From the NCBI GenBank assembly GCA_030407005.1, contig JAUDYN010000005.1:1860001-1924000 (forward strand): a DNA stretch of 64,000 nucleotides, given 5' to 3'. Under the pieces are notes generated by a model. The model ran no database searches and was not told where the DNA came from. It saw only the letters and a list, made by a program, of their open reading frames with translations. This DNA comes from Desarmillaria ectypa (lineage: Eukaryota > Basidiomycota > Agaricomycetes > Agaricales > Physalacriaceae). Made by a program: the position numbers and the translations under genes. Below, in pieces: positions 46,674-58,985 of the stretch (position 1 is the stretch's first letter; every line of letters begins with the position of its first letter).

Positions 46674-48192
46674 ATGCCCAAGGTCAGTTCCCATGCATCT
46701 CTTTCTAAACCGTCTACTTTTTTTCTCTCTTTTTATATGTAGGCCGAGAGCGAGATTTCCTTTGAGGATGATCAGGAATGGCAGGACGAGGGTCCTGGTA
46801 TCGCTGAAGAGAAGGCACCTGCAGCCAAAACAGAGGCAGAGGCTCCAGAGTCACTTTCGCAGATCGACAGAATGCCTACAGTGATGCGTAAGCAGAAAGC
46901 ATCTACTTGCACCCCCCGTTTTGGTTCCCGAAAGAGCCCTCACACCCTTGAGGACATTCGAAGACAACAACGCCATCGAATGGCTGCTACCGCAGCTGAA
47001 TACTTTGATGGCCCACTTTGGTTTGAAGGAATGCTGAAGGGCATATCTTTTGCCTTTTGGTACACTCTAGATGTCGTCCATCAAGCTGTCCGTTTCCTCA
47101 GAGGACCTCTCTCTTTTCTCGTATTCCTATGGGTGCTGGCCTTCTTATTTGGTAAGATATCTGGAGTCCTTCAGGCGGCCCTTCAGCCGTTCTGCATCAT
47201 CCCTGGCATATCCCATTCGTTGCTTTGTGTATCTCACCCACCTCATACACGTAGTCCCAAACAAGCCGACTTCTCGGCCCTCGTGGAGGTTCAAAGCGCT
47301 ACTTTTGAGCAGTTATTAGATGGCTCTGTTGATGGTTCCATGCTCTCTTTAGACCTTAGAAAGGCAGAGATGGCCACGTCAAACCTCGCTGCCCTCGTCC
47401 GCGTCAGCCAACTCAGGAGCCGAGAGCGACTCACCGATGCGCTGTCGAACTTTATTGGAACAGCCAAAGAGGCCGCTATAGGACTGCAAAGATTTAGCAC
47501 CCATGTGCAATACACCGTGGATCGGTGAGCTAGTTTATGTAATACACGCGTTTCTTTCGTGTCCTGATACACTTGTGCTCAGCATTGTTGCCGTCAACGA
47601 CTATTCACTGAATACCATCGAGGAAGCACGCGCCAAAGACACTCGCTATTCTCTCCACAGTCTCATTCCATGGTCGTCTTCTCCTTCATCCTACGAAATA
47701 ATCCTGAAGTCATTTGGTGAATCCATGGACATGCTGTCGCAAATGACGGAGATCCTCATTCTCAAAGCCCAAGTACAGCTGAAGAATCTTGAGGATTTAG
47801 AGGGGAATCTCATTGTCATCAACGACATCATCGTTCGAGAGGATTCGGAGGTCTCTGCCGACAAGGAAGAGCTCCTCGCCGCATTGTGGACCTTCCTCGG
47901 AGGAAACAAATACGCATTGAGAGAGTATGACCATCGGTTGACATTGCTCAAAAACATGAGTGAGTATCGACAGAAAGCTCAGCGACATGTCTACTCCGAA
48001 TTGCACAAGTTGCATGAGATGAGTGGAAACATCGAAGCTCTCCGAGAGCATGTCGCTGAACCGGCACTATTGGGATCTTCTATTCCACCCGAGGTTCACA
48101 TGAAGAGCATCAAGAAGGGTTTGGAGAGGTTAGAGACGTCTAATCGCCAAGCGAGAGAACGGGAGAGAGAAGCTAGAAAACTTCTTGCATAA
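46674..48192 (+). CDS. Uncharacterised membrane protein with coiled-coil C-terminus
   Basis: The start ATG at 46674 encodes MPK, then after an intron an acidic segment (AESEISFEDDQEWQDEGPG), a basic stretch, and one strong hydrophobic segment (GPLSFLVFLWVLAFLFGKISG) followed by a second partly hydrophobic piece (PFCIIPGISHSLLCVS). The C-terminal two thirds are helical and charged (FEQLLDGSVDGSMLSLDLR, RERLTDALSNFIGTAKEAA, TEILILKAQVQLKNLEDLEG, SIKKGLERLETSNRQARER), suggesting coiled coils. Total about 430 residues in three exons; stop at 48192. The layout is that of a tethered membrane protein, possibly of the nuclear envelope or ER, but I recognise no family. Confidence 0.72.
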
Positions 48193-48389
48193 CTCTAGGT
48201 AGAATCTGTTTTTTTTTTACTGTCGTCAAATGCAGTGGCGATCGTTGTAGAAGAAATTACACATGCGGATGATCAGATTTAGAGAAGACGTTTCTATGTA
48301 CATTTACTCGTTGGGTATCGTTTTAATACTACTCATTACTGTTGATCGGACAGAATATCTCGCCGACTCCATGGCGTCGACAAGCCTTT

Positions 48390-49421
48390 TCACAATCGTG
48401 CCGTGTCGCAATAAGCGCCGCTTAGTATCCTCTTTGGCACATCGCACTTATGGATCTTGTAAGCGACGTAATCGAGATCTTGGACGGCAGTCCCACCCTT
48501 TGAGAGATCTTTGTCTGTCCATGTCAGCCTGCCAGAAGCATCGCGTATTTCTTGTGCTTGATCATTCGACTTCCAGTCTTCCAAACAGATGCGGCGACAA
48601 CGTCGTCGTAGTGCCTCCGCTGAAGGCAGGACTTTTTCTTCTTCCGTGTGCTTATGCCGTCAGTTATTCGATAATGACATTACATATTAACGTCAAGGTC
48701 ACTAACCAACGTCTCTACGGATACATTCACGTCCGTATCTGTTTCCTGTTGAGGTGCTGGCACGGAGAAAGGTTCAAAGATCTCGGCAAATTCACGACAA
48801 AGCGTTGCTGTTGTACAAAGCCTGAAAACATGTTATTTTAAGGCCCAGATGGCGGCGCATAAGCATGTGAATGCTGACCCCTGGGGTGCATCAAAGGTAC
48901 AGACGAGATCTGGTGAGAAGATCCGTCTCAACTGTTGGTGGCGCCCGCCAAACGCCAGTGATGTAGATCCAAGTGCCATGGCTGGCACGCAAAGCATGAA
49001 AAAAGACATTGAACATTCCAAAGCAAGTGAGAACCTTGGGTCCGGTCCATTCTCGGTTTGTGAAGTTAAGAGATGAACGGGAACAATTAATAAGACCACG
49101 GCGCGAAGCTTGTGAGCGTAAAGACAGGACCATGGTCAGTCTCAGCCGAAGATGCACTGGTCTGGATGCCACTGGAGAGGAATTACCTGGATGAACGTGA
49201 TGAATAGCAAACTCAGATGAAGAAATCGGCGGGTGTGTCCAGATGGCCTGTCTGAAAAATGCCGACGAAAACCGTATCGAATTGTCGGCTTTAAAAACTG
49301 GATTTGCGTTTGCAGTCACCCTTTTTGTATATGAAAGACAATCTATAAATGTAGTCACAATAGTAAGCGTCCAGAACGCGAGACAGCAAGATATCTCAAA
49401 ATAGTTCTCCCTGGCCCTCAA
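48390..49421 (-). CDS. Possible membrane protein, low-confidence model
   Basis: The minus strand has phase-compatible frames that may form one gene. An N-terminal hydrophobic segment (ISCCLAFWTLTIVTTFIDCL), then SSAFFRQAIWTHPPISSSEF, joins over an intron to AVVLLIVPVHLL and ECSMSFFMLCVPAMALGSTSL. After a further intron come LCREFAEIFEPFSVPAPQQ, EALRRRCRRICLEDWKS and SGRLTWTDKDLSKGG, ending DTARL at 48390. Three hydrophobic stretches suggest a membrane protein. The ATG at 49421 overlaps the last 26 bp of the upstream TGS1 gene on the same strand, so a later start may be right. No family recognised; exon edges are guesses. Confidence 0.4.
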
Positions 49422-50522
49422 CTAAACCTCCAAAATAGCACGTCAAAGCCTTCAGCTTTGAACCCATCCATTGTTCCTCTACTTCGATATATTCTTTTGT
49501 CGCATCATCATCCAGGAGCGCCCCAAGTTCTTCCACGTCGGCATTTCTTGGGAGATAGTAAGCCACATTGGGTGTCATCTGACGAGTAAGACGAAATAAG
49601 TCAGCGCCATGAATTGGCTGGATTGATGCCAATGAATACGATGGGTATTTCATTAGCTGATCCTGGGATGCGCCACCGATTTTTATTGAAGATGGCGTTC
49701 CTGCTAGATATGATGGTCCGCCCCACGGAGGACTCAGGAACACGACATCGATGGTTCGATGCGCGCATCGTTCCCGCAGAGAAAGGCACGATTTGGCAAA
49801 GGAAAGATAGTCAGAAAGGATGAATTCGATGTTATCTGCGACTCCGTAGATCTGCGCGTTGTGCCGTGCCAACGCCAAACGTGTGGGAGAGGTATCCAGT
49901 GCTATTACTGTCAACATGATGTCAGTAGTATCAATGTAGACCACAGTCCACGCCACGCACCTCTCTGGCAGGTCTTTGCAAAGGCGATCGCATTTCCTCC
50001 TACACCGCAAAACGCGTCGAGGATAGTATCACATCGACACCGTTCGGCGATCTGGTCTGCAATGAGTTCCGGCGTTACACTGTACCAGCCTTCTTCATCC
50101 AACAGACACCCAGGAGGGGTCGAATAGAGGGAGAAAAAACGTGTACGTTGTGAGAAATCTGATTTGATTAGTGTCAGCGATGGATGGGGACCAACGTAAG
50201 GGCACACACATTTTCTGAGGTGCTCTGGAACCTGGGACAGATCTGTATAGTGTTCGACGAGCCCCGTGGCATCGTACTTCTCGACCCAATGAGGACCAAA
50301 GACATTTTCCGGAGACACTCTGGGAGTCACGACCGCACGACCCTGGTCTGGCTTGTACTTTTTCAGTGGTGGTTCCACGGTCTCGACCTCTGCGTCATTT
50401 GAGCTTCCTGAATAAGCTGGAGTCGGAAAGGCATTTACTTCGGTAGAGGCCTGGTCGAAAGAAGCTTGAAGGAAACGGGAAAGGCCAGTGAAGGGAGCAC
50501 TGCGTTTGCGCGTCTTGCCCAT
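49396..50522 (-). CDS. TGS1: Trimethylguanosine synthase (snRNA cap hypermethylase)
   Basis: It converts the m7G cap of snRNAs and snoRNAs to trimethylguanosine, using AdoMet, in the nucleus. The start ATG at 50522 gives MGKTRKRSAPFTGLSRFLQ, a short basic N-terminus. The catalytic core has FGPHWVEKYDATGLVEHY, FFSLYSTPPGCLLDEEGWYSVTPELIADQIAER, the AdoMet motif ILDAFCGVGGNAIAFA, IALDTSPTRLALARHNAQIYGV and the m7G-stacking and catalytic motif VVFLSPPWGGPSYL, all diagnostic. It ends EGQGELF. About 350 residues and short N-terminus fit fungal TGS1. Two introns, near 50140 and 49950. Confidence 0.93.
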
Positions 50523-50655
50523 GATGGAAAGAGAGTTACTCTCATAAACCAAACTCTGGACCAATTAGGCAGAAAGTCGGCATTGACCGATGCCGGCTTC
50601 GGCACATTTCACGATCGCCAGACCGCAACCATGATGCACTAATTCCTCTTTCATC

Positions 50656-51251
50656 ATGTCCGAAATCCCGCAAACCGATGTATCTAGGCCCTCTGCTCTT
50701 CCAACTGCTAATCTCTTGCAGAGAGGAAGCACCCTACAAAGTCTTGTCGATCAAAATTCATCCGAATATCTCGATGCTATTGAAGAAGAATGGAACAAAA
50801 AGGTGGATCTAGAAGTGGAAACCCTGGTAGACGGGATGGTCGACCTCGTCAGTCTCGCTTCGGTATGTATGCCAAATCTAAATACTACGAAAGGCGCATC
50901 TGACCTCTTGTGCAGATAGGAGATAAGGACAAGTTCCGAATGGCCCAGGAAGCCTTTCAAGCCCAGTCTCGAGCAGAATCCATGGTACGCCCGTTCATTG
51001 CGTACCATGCCCCTTCTAGCTTTTAATGCACAAGGCTCCAGGTCCGGGCTGCGAATTCATTGCTTTCTATAACCCATTCCATGAAGCTACTGCTTCTTCT
51101 ATCAGATGAATCCCAGATTTCTCAGCGACGAGATGGCGAACTTACAGCTGTCCGAAAGGAAAAGTCCGAAGCGAGGCAGAAGGTAGCCGCGCTGCTTGAT
51201 GAATTGTTGACAAGTTCACAGGCAGGCGCCGAGAATCGTATGAATTCTTAA
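50656..51251 (+). CDS. MED22: Mediator complex subunit 22 (Srb6/Surf5)
   Basis: This is a small head-module subunit of Mediator, which bridges activators and RNA polymerase II. Spliced from three exons: MSEIPQTDVSRPSALPTANL, then YLDAIEEEWNKKVDLEVETLV, GMVDLVSLASIGDKDKFRMAQEAFQAQSRAESM and VRAANSLLSITHSMKLLLLLSDE, the typical Med22 pattern of two helices with an AxxxVRAAxSLLxxxxxLK block. The remainder is a charged coiled coil (RRDGELTAVRKEKSEARQK). About 150 residues, usual for fungi. It is divergent from TGS1 with about 130 bp between starts. Confidence 0.85.
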
Positions 51252-53755
51252 TGACATTGTGAGTGCTTTAGAATTCCCCGGATACACATCCATCATCGGA
51301 CCTATGCCGTACGAGCAGATATCCCCCCAGGCTCGTTCTTGAGATGTATGGATAGCCGGCGTACTCTATTGGCTGCATCTCCCGCCATGAAGGTACCGAT
51401 TGAAACGTTTCGTATCTATTAGACTCTTGAGCCACGATCGACTGAAATCGATGTGTGAGATCTTTTTCTGGATCTTTTCTGGATCTTTTCTGTGGGATCG
51501 AAACATTGTGATCGTGTGATCTCGCACGGGTACATGCCATCGCGTGGCAAGCCAGGGCGTCGCCGGATATTTCGAAGCGACTCTCATTCCCGCGAACGTT
51601 TAGCAGAGAAGAGTGCTCTGTTTGGATGTCGGATGATTTCATCTCGATCTCTGGAAGATCTCCGAGTTTGGCATGTTCTGTGAACAATGTTCGCCCAATT
51701 GCGGTACAAGTCCCGCTCCATACATTCTTATACGATGGTGGGAGTCAACCATTTCGTCATAGATGCTACTTTCACGAAATGTCGTTCACTATACGCCAAA
51801 AGTCCAGCTAGCAAGGATGTACCACGACATTTCCGAGGATGTCATGGAGGGTAATGTAGCTCCTGACCGAGTGTAGCTTCGAGGAGCAATGAGTCGCTAA
51901 TTGTATTGTGCATACCCGATTATCGTGGTGTCTTCATCTCCGCTACGCTTCCGTCATACCAGGATCGGCCATATTAAACCTGTGCTCTTGGCCCCCACCG
52001 TAGTAGCAGAGACTGATGCCGGGTAAGAGCTTTCACAGGAAGTTCCGTGATGGGAAATAGCCAGTCCTGAGAATAGTACTTTAAGCCTTGGTGCTTGTAT
52101 CGGCCTTTTTTATACATCAATCTTGTTGAATAAGCATATCATTCAACACGTCTCGAACGCATAGTCCGTTTTTGCGCCGCAGAGGCTCAGGGATGTCCCC
52201 CGAGTAGAAATAGAGTTCAGTGGTAGGCGAACTTGTACGCGAGTTCAAGCGTGCCAGATTCCAGGACGAAGGCGGACGGGCCGCTGATGATATCCCCTTC
52301 ACTCAGCTCGAGGATGCATGTTGAAACCCTGTCCAAATTCAATGCGTACTCTGTTGAGATCTTACGGAAATGCGTTTGGATCGGCTCGGAGCCGCTGTAA
52401 AAGTTATTAGGCCCTTCAGGATTGTCAAGTTTTCCGGATAAATACCAGAACAGTCTATACTACGCAGACATAAATTTCGGTCTTCCTGTCAGTCGAGGTA
52501 CCTCATAAGATGAAATTGACCCCCTATAGCACGAATCTTTATAAGAATCCGTTCAAATGGAAACGGCATCTTTGCCGATGCAGACAAGTGACAATTCATA
52601 ACTGTACATGCTGACACCTATCAAGCCCGGTTTGTAGGCGTAGATGCAAACTCGCCCCAAGATCGTGCAATGCTAGAAGGTGCAGCTGATACGAGGTCCA
52701 GGCCTTGCGGCACTGTCTCTGTGGCGTCGCGGAGAGAAGAAAATGAGCAGATACCAGCAGAACGGCATGCTGTAAGAGGTAGCCCCAGTGGAGTAAATGG
52801 AGTAAGCGCACCACACCGAGATTCGGCAATTTCCAGGACGTCTGTTCCCATCTGACCTAATGTGATCTTGGTCAGGGCCCTTGAAATTACTGGATCTGAT
52901 CAGGTACATACACGTGAGGGAAAATGCAGAGAGTGCGACGACAGTTTGAGATGAGTCCTAGGGGGACTAGGGTACATAAAAAAAGCATCTCAGAAGTGGA
53001 ATGGCGGGAGGAGGCAGGAGAAGAAGACACCGATTTACCTTTCGCATCTGAGAATAAAAGTCACGAACTCGGTCACGTAAGGGTTGATTAATCGATCTAG
53101 ATAGGACAGAAGTGGATCAGAGATTGCGTGTATTGGCGTTTCAGCGTCTCCAAAGCGAGAAAAGAGGGCGGGAAGGGATATCGGACGGAATAAAAATCCA
53201 ATGTAGCACTAGCCATCTCGTATAAGGATGACATCCCAGGACTAAGGACTGTCTTCCAGTATTTTGAGGTCTAATAAATTTATCTATAAAATAACAAAAA
53301 ATAGCGTCATTTCAAACTCCGACCGAGCGAGATCTGACGGGCTGGGGTGACTTGGTCCAGGGCGCATTTCCGTCTGCTCATATTGTTGGCAACTCTCCTT
53401 TGCCTTCTACCGCCATCGAAACCAGCGCCCCATATTTCCCTTGCAGGCCTTAGTCTTTTGCGAACTGTAGCGCCTACAGCCTCGCTTGCTGGCTGTTCGA
53501 TCCGTCGCCGACGTGGGTCGCCTTGTTTGCTGGTCGCCAACGGAAGGAATTGGTACTCTCGTGTGGAATAAAGGTTCTTGTTCCCTCCTTACTCTTGCAA
53601 AAATACGGGTTCGTTGACTTGTTCTCGTTTCAAGATCCGCCGTCATCGGGAGATACATATATCCAGATTTGAAAACTGCATCGAAAGCGCTGCATCACGG
53701 CCGCATCTCCTGATCTCTGTATCTTTTCGAACGGGCGATCCTTGTTAGCCCTCTC
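51252..53755. other. 2.5-kb gene-free region upstream of the GATA factor
   Basis: This is the longest stretch without a credible gene. Frames such as 51268-51687 (minus), 52596-52909 (minus) and 53307-53658 (minus) have no motif and overlap antisense frames. It includes a short 11-bp tandem repeat (51459-51491). The part nearest the GATA gene (about 53550-53755) is pyrimidine-rich, as fungal leaders often are. It may be promoter and 5' leader of the regulator, or contain a noncoding transcript. Confidence 0.5.
51459..51491. repeat. Three copies of an 11-bp tandem repeat
   Basis: The unit GGATCTTTTCT occurs perfectly twice (51470-51480, 51481-51491) with a slightly altered copy before it (51459-51469). 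Confidence 0.75.
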
Positions 53756-56521
53756 ATGGCTGCTGCTCACCATGCTGCTCAGGACTCGAGATATTCTCTC
53801 CCTCCCCCGCCTAATCCGTACAATAACAGGCGCTTGCCCTCACTAAAAGACCTCAATTTTTCTTATCGTTTACCACCATTGGCCCAGGATAGTCCTTCTT
53901 CTGGACATGTATCAGTAGCTGTCGATCCTTCTGCTCAGTTGCAGGACCATTCTGTGCGTCAGGACCATGCGATACGACAGGAGCACGCAATGCGACCAGA
54001 ACAACCCATGCGTCAAGACCATTCTGTGCGCCAGGACCATCAAGTTCGTCAGGACATTCGCCAGGATCCGTCTCTTCGTCATGTTGAACAATGGCGACGC
54101 GCAAATGCACATACTTCCATCTCGCCGGCGTCGACTCACCATCCCGAGCCTCAGCAGCAGCATACCCCACCTTTGTCTGCCGGGCACGAACAACCTGTAC
54201 ATAAAATTATGGATTATTCACACCCACCTACAAGAAATGATCATAGCGGCTATGCTACCCCTGGAATGCCTCTTTCTAGCCAAATGGCTCAGGCGCCAGT
54301 ACCCATGCCTAGCAGTGGTGGAACCGTGCGCGGCGGTGACGATTTGTCCCATCTCCATGGCCACCACAAACGAGCACGTACAAGTAGTTCGTCTTCTGTC
54401 GATGTCCCCCGCGATGCTCGACCACCTCCTGTAAGTCTGCTGCCGTGCTTGTAGTGCATGTTGTCTGACCGCTCATTATATGAATAGATGTCGTATTCTC
54501 CTGCTCATTATGCACACACGTCTTACATGCATCCGACTCAGTCTCATCAGGCGCATCAACAGCCACCGCCGCACCAACCGCCTCCTCCGACTCCTCCGAC
54601 TCACCCGTCTCACCAGCAACATCAGCAGCATACGGCAAATCCATATCATCCTATGCCACCCGGCCCGCCAGTTCATCCTAGTCCTTCTCCTCATACTCAC
54701 AGTATACATCACCATAGTCCGGTGCAACCTCATCCTGGATACGGGTCTTATCAGCAGTCCTACATGCCGCCTTCGCAGCAGCGACCGCCAGAAGTTCATC
54801 CTCAACATCCTCATCACATGAATCCGGCCTACCAGTCACCTGTCCATCCTCCTCCACCGCCACCACCTCAAGATCATTGGGAACAACAGCATTCTCAGCC
54901 GCATGCTCACCACCATCCTCCTGCGCCTTCTCATCCTATGCATCAACATCACCATCAGCAACCTATACCTGCCCCTGCACCCGTTCCCGCCCCTGCACCT
55001 GCCCCAGCCCCTGCAACTATACCAGCCCCTGCACCTCCCCCACCAATCCAGCAGCATCCGACCCAGCACATACACCAACAACCTCTGCCCCAGGCAATGC
55101 ATGTTCCGGCACCTCCTCTACCACCTGTCCAGCAGCCACAACCACAACCTTCTTTTACCAGAACAACGGCTTTGATTCCCACTGATGTTGATACGCGAAC
55201 TGCTTCTTATCCTCCAAATGGCGCCTCTGCTCGCGACAGCCTAGTTAATGAGGTAAGAGATGTGTCTCCATACCTTTCGCATCATTTTACCCCTTGAAAT
55301 AGATCATCAAGCATTGTTCGATTTTATATTCATTTGCCAGCCGTTATGGTACGTCTCTAGGAATATTGGTTATTGAACAGAATCAAACATCTCAAATGTA
55401 GCACAAATGCAAGCTAGCATTCCACATTCTCAACCCTCTCCTGCAGAGCTGGCTGATATGCAACACCGAGCCAACTACGTTGTCCGACTTTTGGAAGATC
55501 TTCGGCGACAGATGCAACCCGACGGCGAGCGTGTCAGAACTGACAGCCCGGTGACTGTCAGGTCTCCCGATGATCATCGGCAACCTAAACGTCCATGGGA
55601 AGATATGTCTCATGATGGTGCTGCGGGCGAAAGCGAAGGACCCTACCCTGAGGTGCGTACTGGTTTCTTCAAATCGGCGTTAAAGATGACCCTGATCCTA
55701 ATAGGAATATGCTTCGCCGGATCCCCCACCCAAAGCACCGTCTGCGGCTGAACTTGACATGGAGCTAATACGTAGCAAACGTGCGACAAGTACTGCTGGA
55801 GGCGGTGGTTCAATTGGTCAGACGAAGAACAAGTATAGGAAGCGAAGCGTGAGTATATTATATATTCCGTCTTCGCTACCGTTTGAGGCTGACTCGTCTT
55901 CCGATGCTTGGTCTGGGCAGCGGGCCACTCCTCCAGGAAAATGCCACTCCTGTAATATAAGGGAGACGCCGGAATGGCGCAGAGGGCCTGACGGGGCGAG
56001 GACCCTTTGCAATGCATGTGGCCTCCGTACGTATTAATCCGTATGTTCTTTTTTTACTCGGTCGTTGATCTATATACGGGGTTTCAGACTATGCGAAGCT
56101 AATGCGGAAGCAAGATAAACAGCACAACGGTACTGAACCACCCCGTATCGATATGGATACACTTCGTGCTTCTGCACGAGCAGCAGAGCAGGACAAGTCA
56201 CATTCTCGGTCGGCCAAGCATCAAGCAAGGCGAAAACCCGAGCCGGAATCACCTATCGAGAGGCCTTCGACGTCTCAACAGGCTCAACACCATCAAAGTT
56301 CCTTCCAGCTTGTGCCCGTGGCACCCGCGCAGGAGCAGTCTCCTATTTCTGATGCTAGTCGTTTATCATCACAGCCCAATATTCACCCTCCTCCTCCGTC
56401 GACGACTTCGATGGCTGCTCCTCCCCCGCCCTGGGCGACGAACAACCGTTCATACTCATCTGAGCAGATGCAGCCCCAATCCTTTGTGAGAACAGCACAC
56501 TCTCACCCCCCTGCGCGTTAG
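53756..56521 (+). CDS. GATA-type zinc-finger transcription factor, NsdD/SUB-1-like
   Basis: This is a nuclear DNA-binding regulator. The single finger is [19 protein letters not shown] followed by [10 protein letters not shown] and, across an intron (about 56030-56088), HYAKLMRK: a C-x2-C-x18-C-x2-C finger closest to the NsdD/SUB-1 group that controls sexual and fruiting development in ascomycetes. The finger is near the C-terminus, preceded by a helical region ([24 protein letters not shown]) and RKRS-type basic residues. The long N-terminus is low complexity: a repeat of RQDH-type hexapeptides (about 53943-54075), then Pro/Gln/His-rich and PAPAPAP tracts (54488-55150). The start ATG at 53756 begins [20 protein letters not shown] role in fruiting or development is inferred from the family only. 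Confidence 0.88.
53943..54075 (+). repeat. In-frame RQDH hexapeptide repeat array in the GATA factor
   Basis: About seven units of roughly 18 nt encode variants of [24 protein letters not shown] and QVRQD. The frame is kept, so the array is coding. Confidence 0.75.
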
Positions 56522-57307
56522 GTATTTTGTCGCTTTATCTGTTATAACTCTCAGACGTCTGTCTTCCTATCTTTCCATATCAGTTCAACGCCCTACATTG
56601 CGCGTCTAGCTTGTCAACTCCACCTCCGCTACTATCATTACCTTCATTTTTTGCATCATTGTTCCATTGGGTTCTGTGCATAATCACTTGCGTTGTTCAC
56701 GGTGTTCACATTTCTACGAGATCTTATTAATGCTTTAGTGTTAGCATAACATCCTTTTGTCCGTTGAACGTTGAACACTTGTAATGTGTAGTAAGTACAT
56801 AGTATTTTCATATGCGTATTATTTTTATCCTTGGGATGCCGACTTTGCGAGAGGTTGGATCTAACCCGGATCTAATATGGATTATCCCAAATATGAATAT
56901 AGCATCAAGATAGACTGGGCGCCACCGTTCAGTAAGTAGATCTAGTCCTGGCTCCTGGATCAATTGGTCGTTCGATAGAGGCTGGAGCCCTCCCCGTGGG
57001 GGTTGCGAGGCCTATTTGAAATATCCGACGACACCACTAAAAGAGTACTAGTGGCTGACCATTCATAACATTCAAACAAGATGTACGTTCAACAGTATCT
57101 AGACCACACTGTTATTTAAGATCAAGAGGATCCGAATCCTTCATTCGAGCCACTCATGTCTTCTCGGTCCGAACCGCCGCTAAACAGTGAAAAGACAGTG
57201 ATCGATCTGACAGTCATATGCAATCGGATCAGATGCGAGATAGATCTGGTTTGTTTCCTCGACATTTCTATAGAAGTATTTACAACATATGAACTCTGAC
57301 TATTACA
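56522..57307. other. Intergenic region between GATA factor and dioxygenase
   Basis: This 786-bp stretch holds the 3' region of the GATA gene and the convergent dioxygenase end. No long frame, repeat or RNA gene seen. Confidence 0.55.
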
Positions 57308-58985
57308 TTAATCGTTGTAGCCTCGTGGTTTCCCGATGATTTTTGAAGGACCATCGACCTTCAGTCCTTTCTTTTTCCAAATCTCAAGTTGTCTGTCTTT
57401 CGCTACTTTTCCCGTCGTACGTTCATATTCCTGTACTGATGTCGGCTTTTCTCCGTGGGGAGTAGCCCTGAGAGCGTGCCTCGTCTCGGGCCAAAAGTCA
57501 AATGTTGCGGAATGGGTTACGATCTGGTCGAACGATAAGCACTTGAATGATCAAGCCGAATACTTAGTTCACCCACCCTATTATCCCAGAAAACGATAGA
57601 TCCAGGCTCCCACTTGATTCTGACTTGATGGTCCGGGTTGTCGCTAATCTGGTGAAAGAGGAACGCCAGAATAGTATCAGATTCTGCCTTGGAAACGCCC
57701 ACAATGCGTCTGGTGAAACCTGGGGAAACAGCAATGAAATTGACATGCATTACAAACATGAAATAAGCTTACCGGGATTGACATAGACGCTCTTCCACCC
57801 TGTGGCAGGATGTACTCGGACAACAGGGTGAACGCTCTCGATTTCCTTCCGACGCACGGGTAACCCTGCTGCACGCGCACCTTCCGCTTGTGCAACGCCG
57901 CTATGAACGGCTTCTAACCCCTCCAAATATTTCTGAAACCCGGGGGAGAGCGAAGAGTACAATGCGTAGCTTACGGCAATTGGGGTAAGTACAAGGGCAT
58001 CTCGATTAGTTGATTCATCACTCACCCAGATGAGAATAGAGTATCCCCACCTGGCGAATAATTAGGCAACATTGATGAGGAGAAAAGCGCAGAACTTCAT
58101 ACCAAACTCGGGGCCAGTAATGACCTTTAATGACGTTGTACTGGGCGGCTGGACCTCGTAACTGACCTATCGTAAATGTGATTTTAGCACATTGAGAGGA
58201 ACGATGGAAAGGGGATATACTGACATCTGAGTGCCATAATTCTAGCTTCGAAAATGCAGACGGATCGGGCCGACGGGATGAGTCGTTGTAGACAACTATT
58301 GAAACATGTTTGGTCAAACTTCATATGAAAAGGAAACCTCTCCATACCATGGACTTCTTCCAATCCGTTCCTGGGAATGGGGGTTGTTGCGTGCTTGTGG
58401 AGGGGTCCGTAGTGGCGAGCAATATCAAGCTGACCATAAATGTCAATGTCTTGATTACGAAAGACTGCCAAATCCCGAGGACATCACTATCACCGACATA
58501 CCCTCATTCATTTTACGTACCTACGATACCCCTTTCACCTACAAGGAGGGCCCTATTTGAGAAATGAGTTAAGATCTTGCTCACCTTTCAAATACTAATA
58601 GCAACTCACAGTTCATCCTTCTGTGCATCTGATAATTGACGAAGATCGATTCCAAGGACTTCGGTCCCGATGGCTGGTGTGAGATACTTGACTTTCTGCG
58701 CAGCGCCTAGTAAAGCTCTCTTTTCGGGATCTGCAAATTTCCCACGTTCCGTGACTTCGAATTCAGGCAATGGTTCCCAGGAAACATCCGGGAAAGAAGG
58801 CTGCAAGGCACCCAGTCAGATCTCTTCACGAATTGTGCTTGAGAATGTGGCACCTTGAATTGAGCGAACTTGTAAGAAGTGTCGCCGTCATCGCTGATAG
58901 CGGGAGAGTAGAAGGGGTTGAAGAGCTTTTCCTGGATTGCGGCTGATTGACGAGGAGTGACATCGGCGACTGCGACAGTGGCCAT
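57308..58985 (-). CDS. TauD-like Fe(II)/2-oxoglutarate dioxygenase
   Basis: This is a taurine/sulfonate-type oxygenase that would hydroxylate a substrate with 2-oxoglutarate, releasing sulfite if the substrate is a sulfonate. The start ATG at 58985 gives MATVAVADVTPRQSAAIQE, then PSFPDVSWEPLPEFEVTERG, YLTPAIGTEVLGIDLRQLS, RGIVVFRNQDIDIYGQLDIARHYG and PSAFSKLELWHSDV with the H-x-D iron ligands. GLEAVHSGVAQAEGARAAG, HPVVRVHPATGWKSVYVNPG, RIKWEPGSIVFWDNR and HSATFDFWPETRHALRATP, with the distal His and the 2-oxoglutarate-binding Arg, complete the fold. The C-terminus reads IIGKPRGYND. Six or more introns. The substrate is unproven; no sulfur-metabolism gene is adjacent. Confidence 0.87.

Noticed and set aside
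51268..51687. 139-residue minus-strand frame downstream of MED22
   Set aside because: No domain, and its basic stretch comes from the 11-bp tandem repeat; not enough to call a gene.
54476..55182. Long antisense frames opposite the GATA factor
   Set aside because: They are reverse readings of Pro/Gln/His and PAPA repeats and give arginine- or glycine-rich nonsense.
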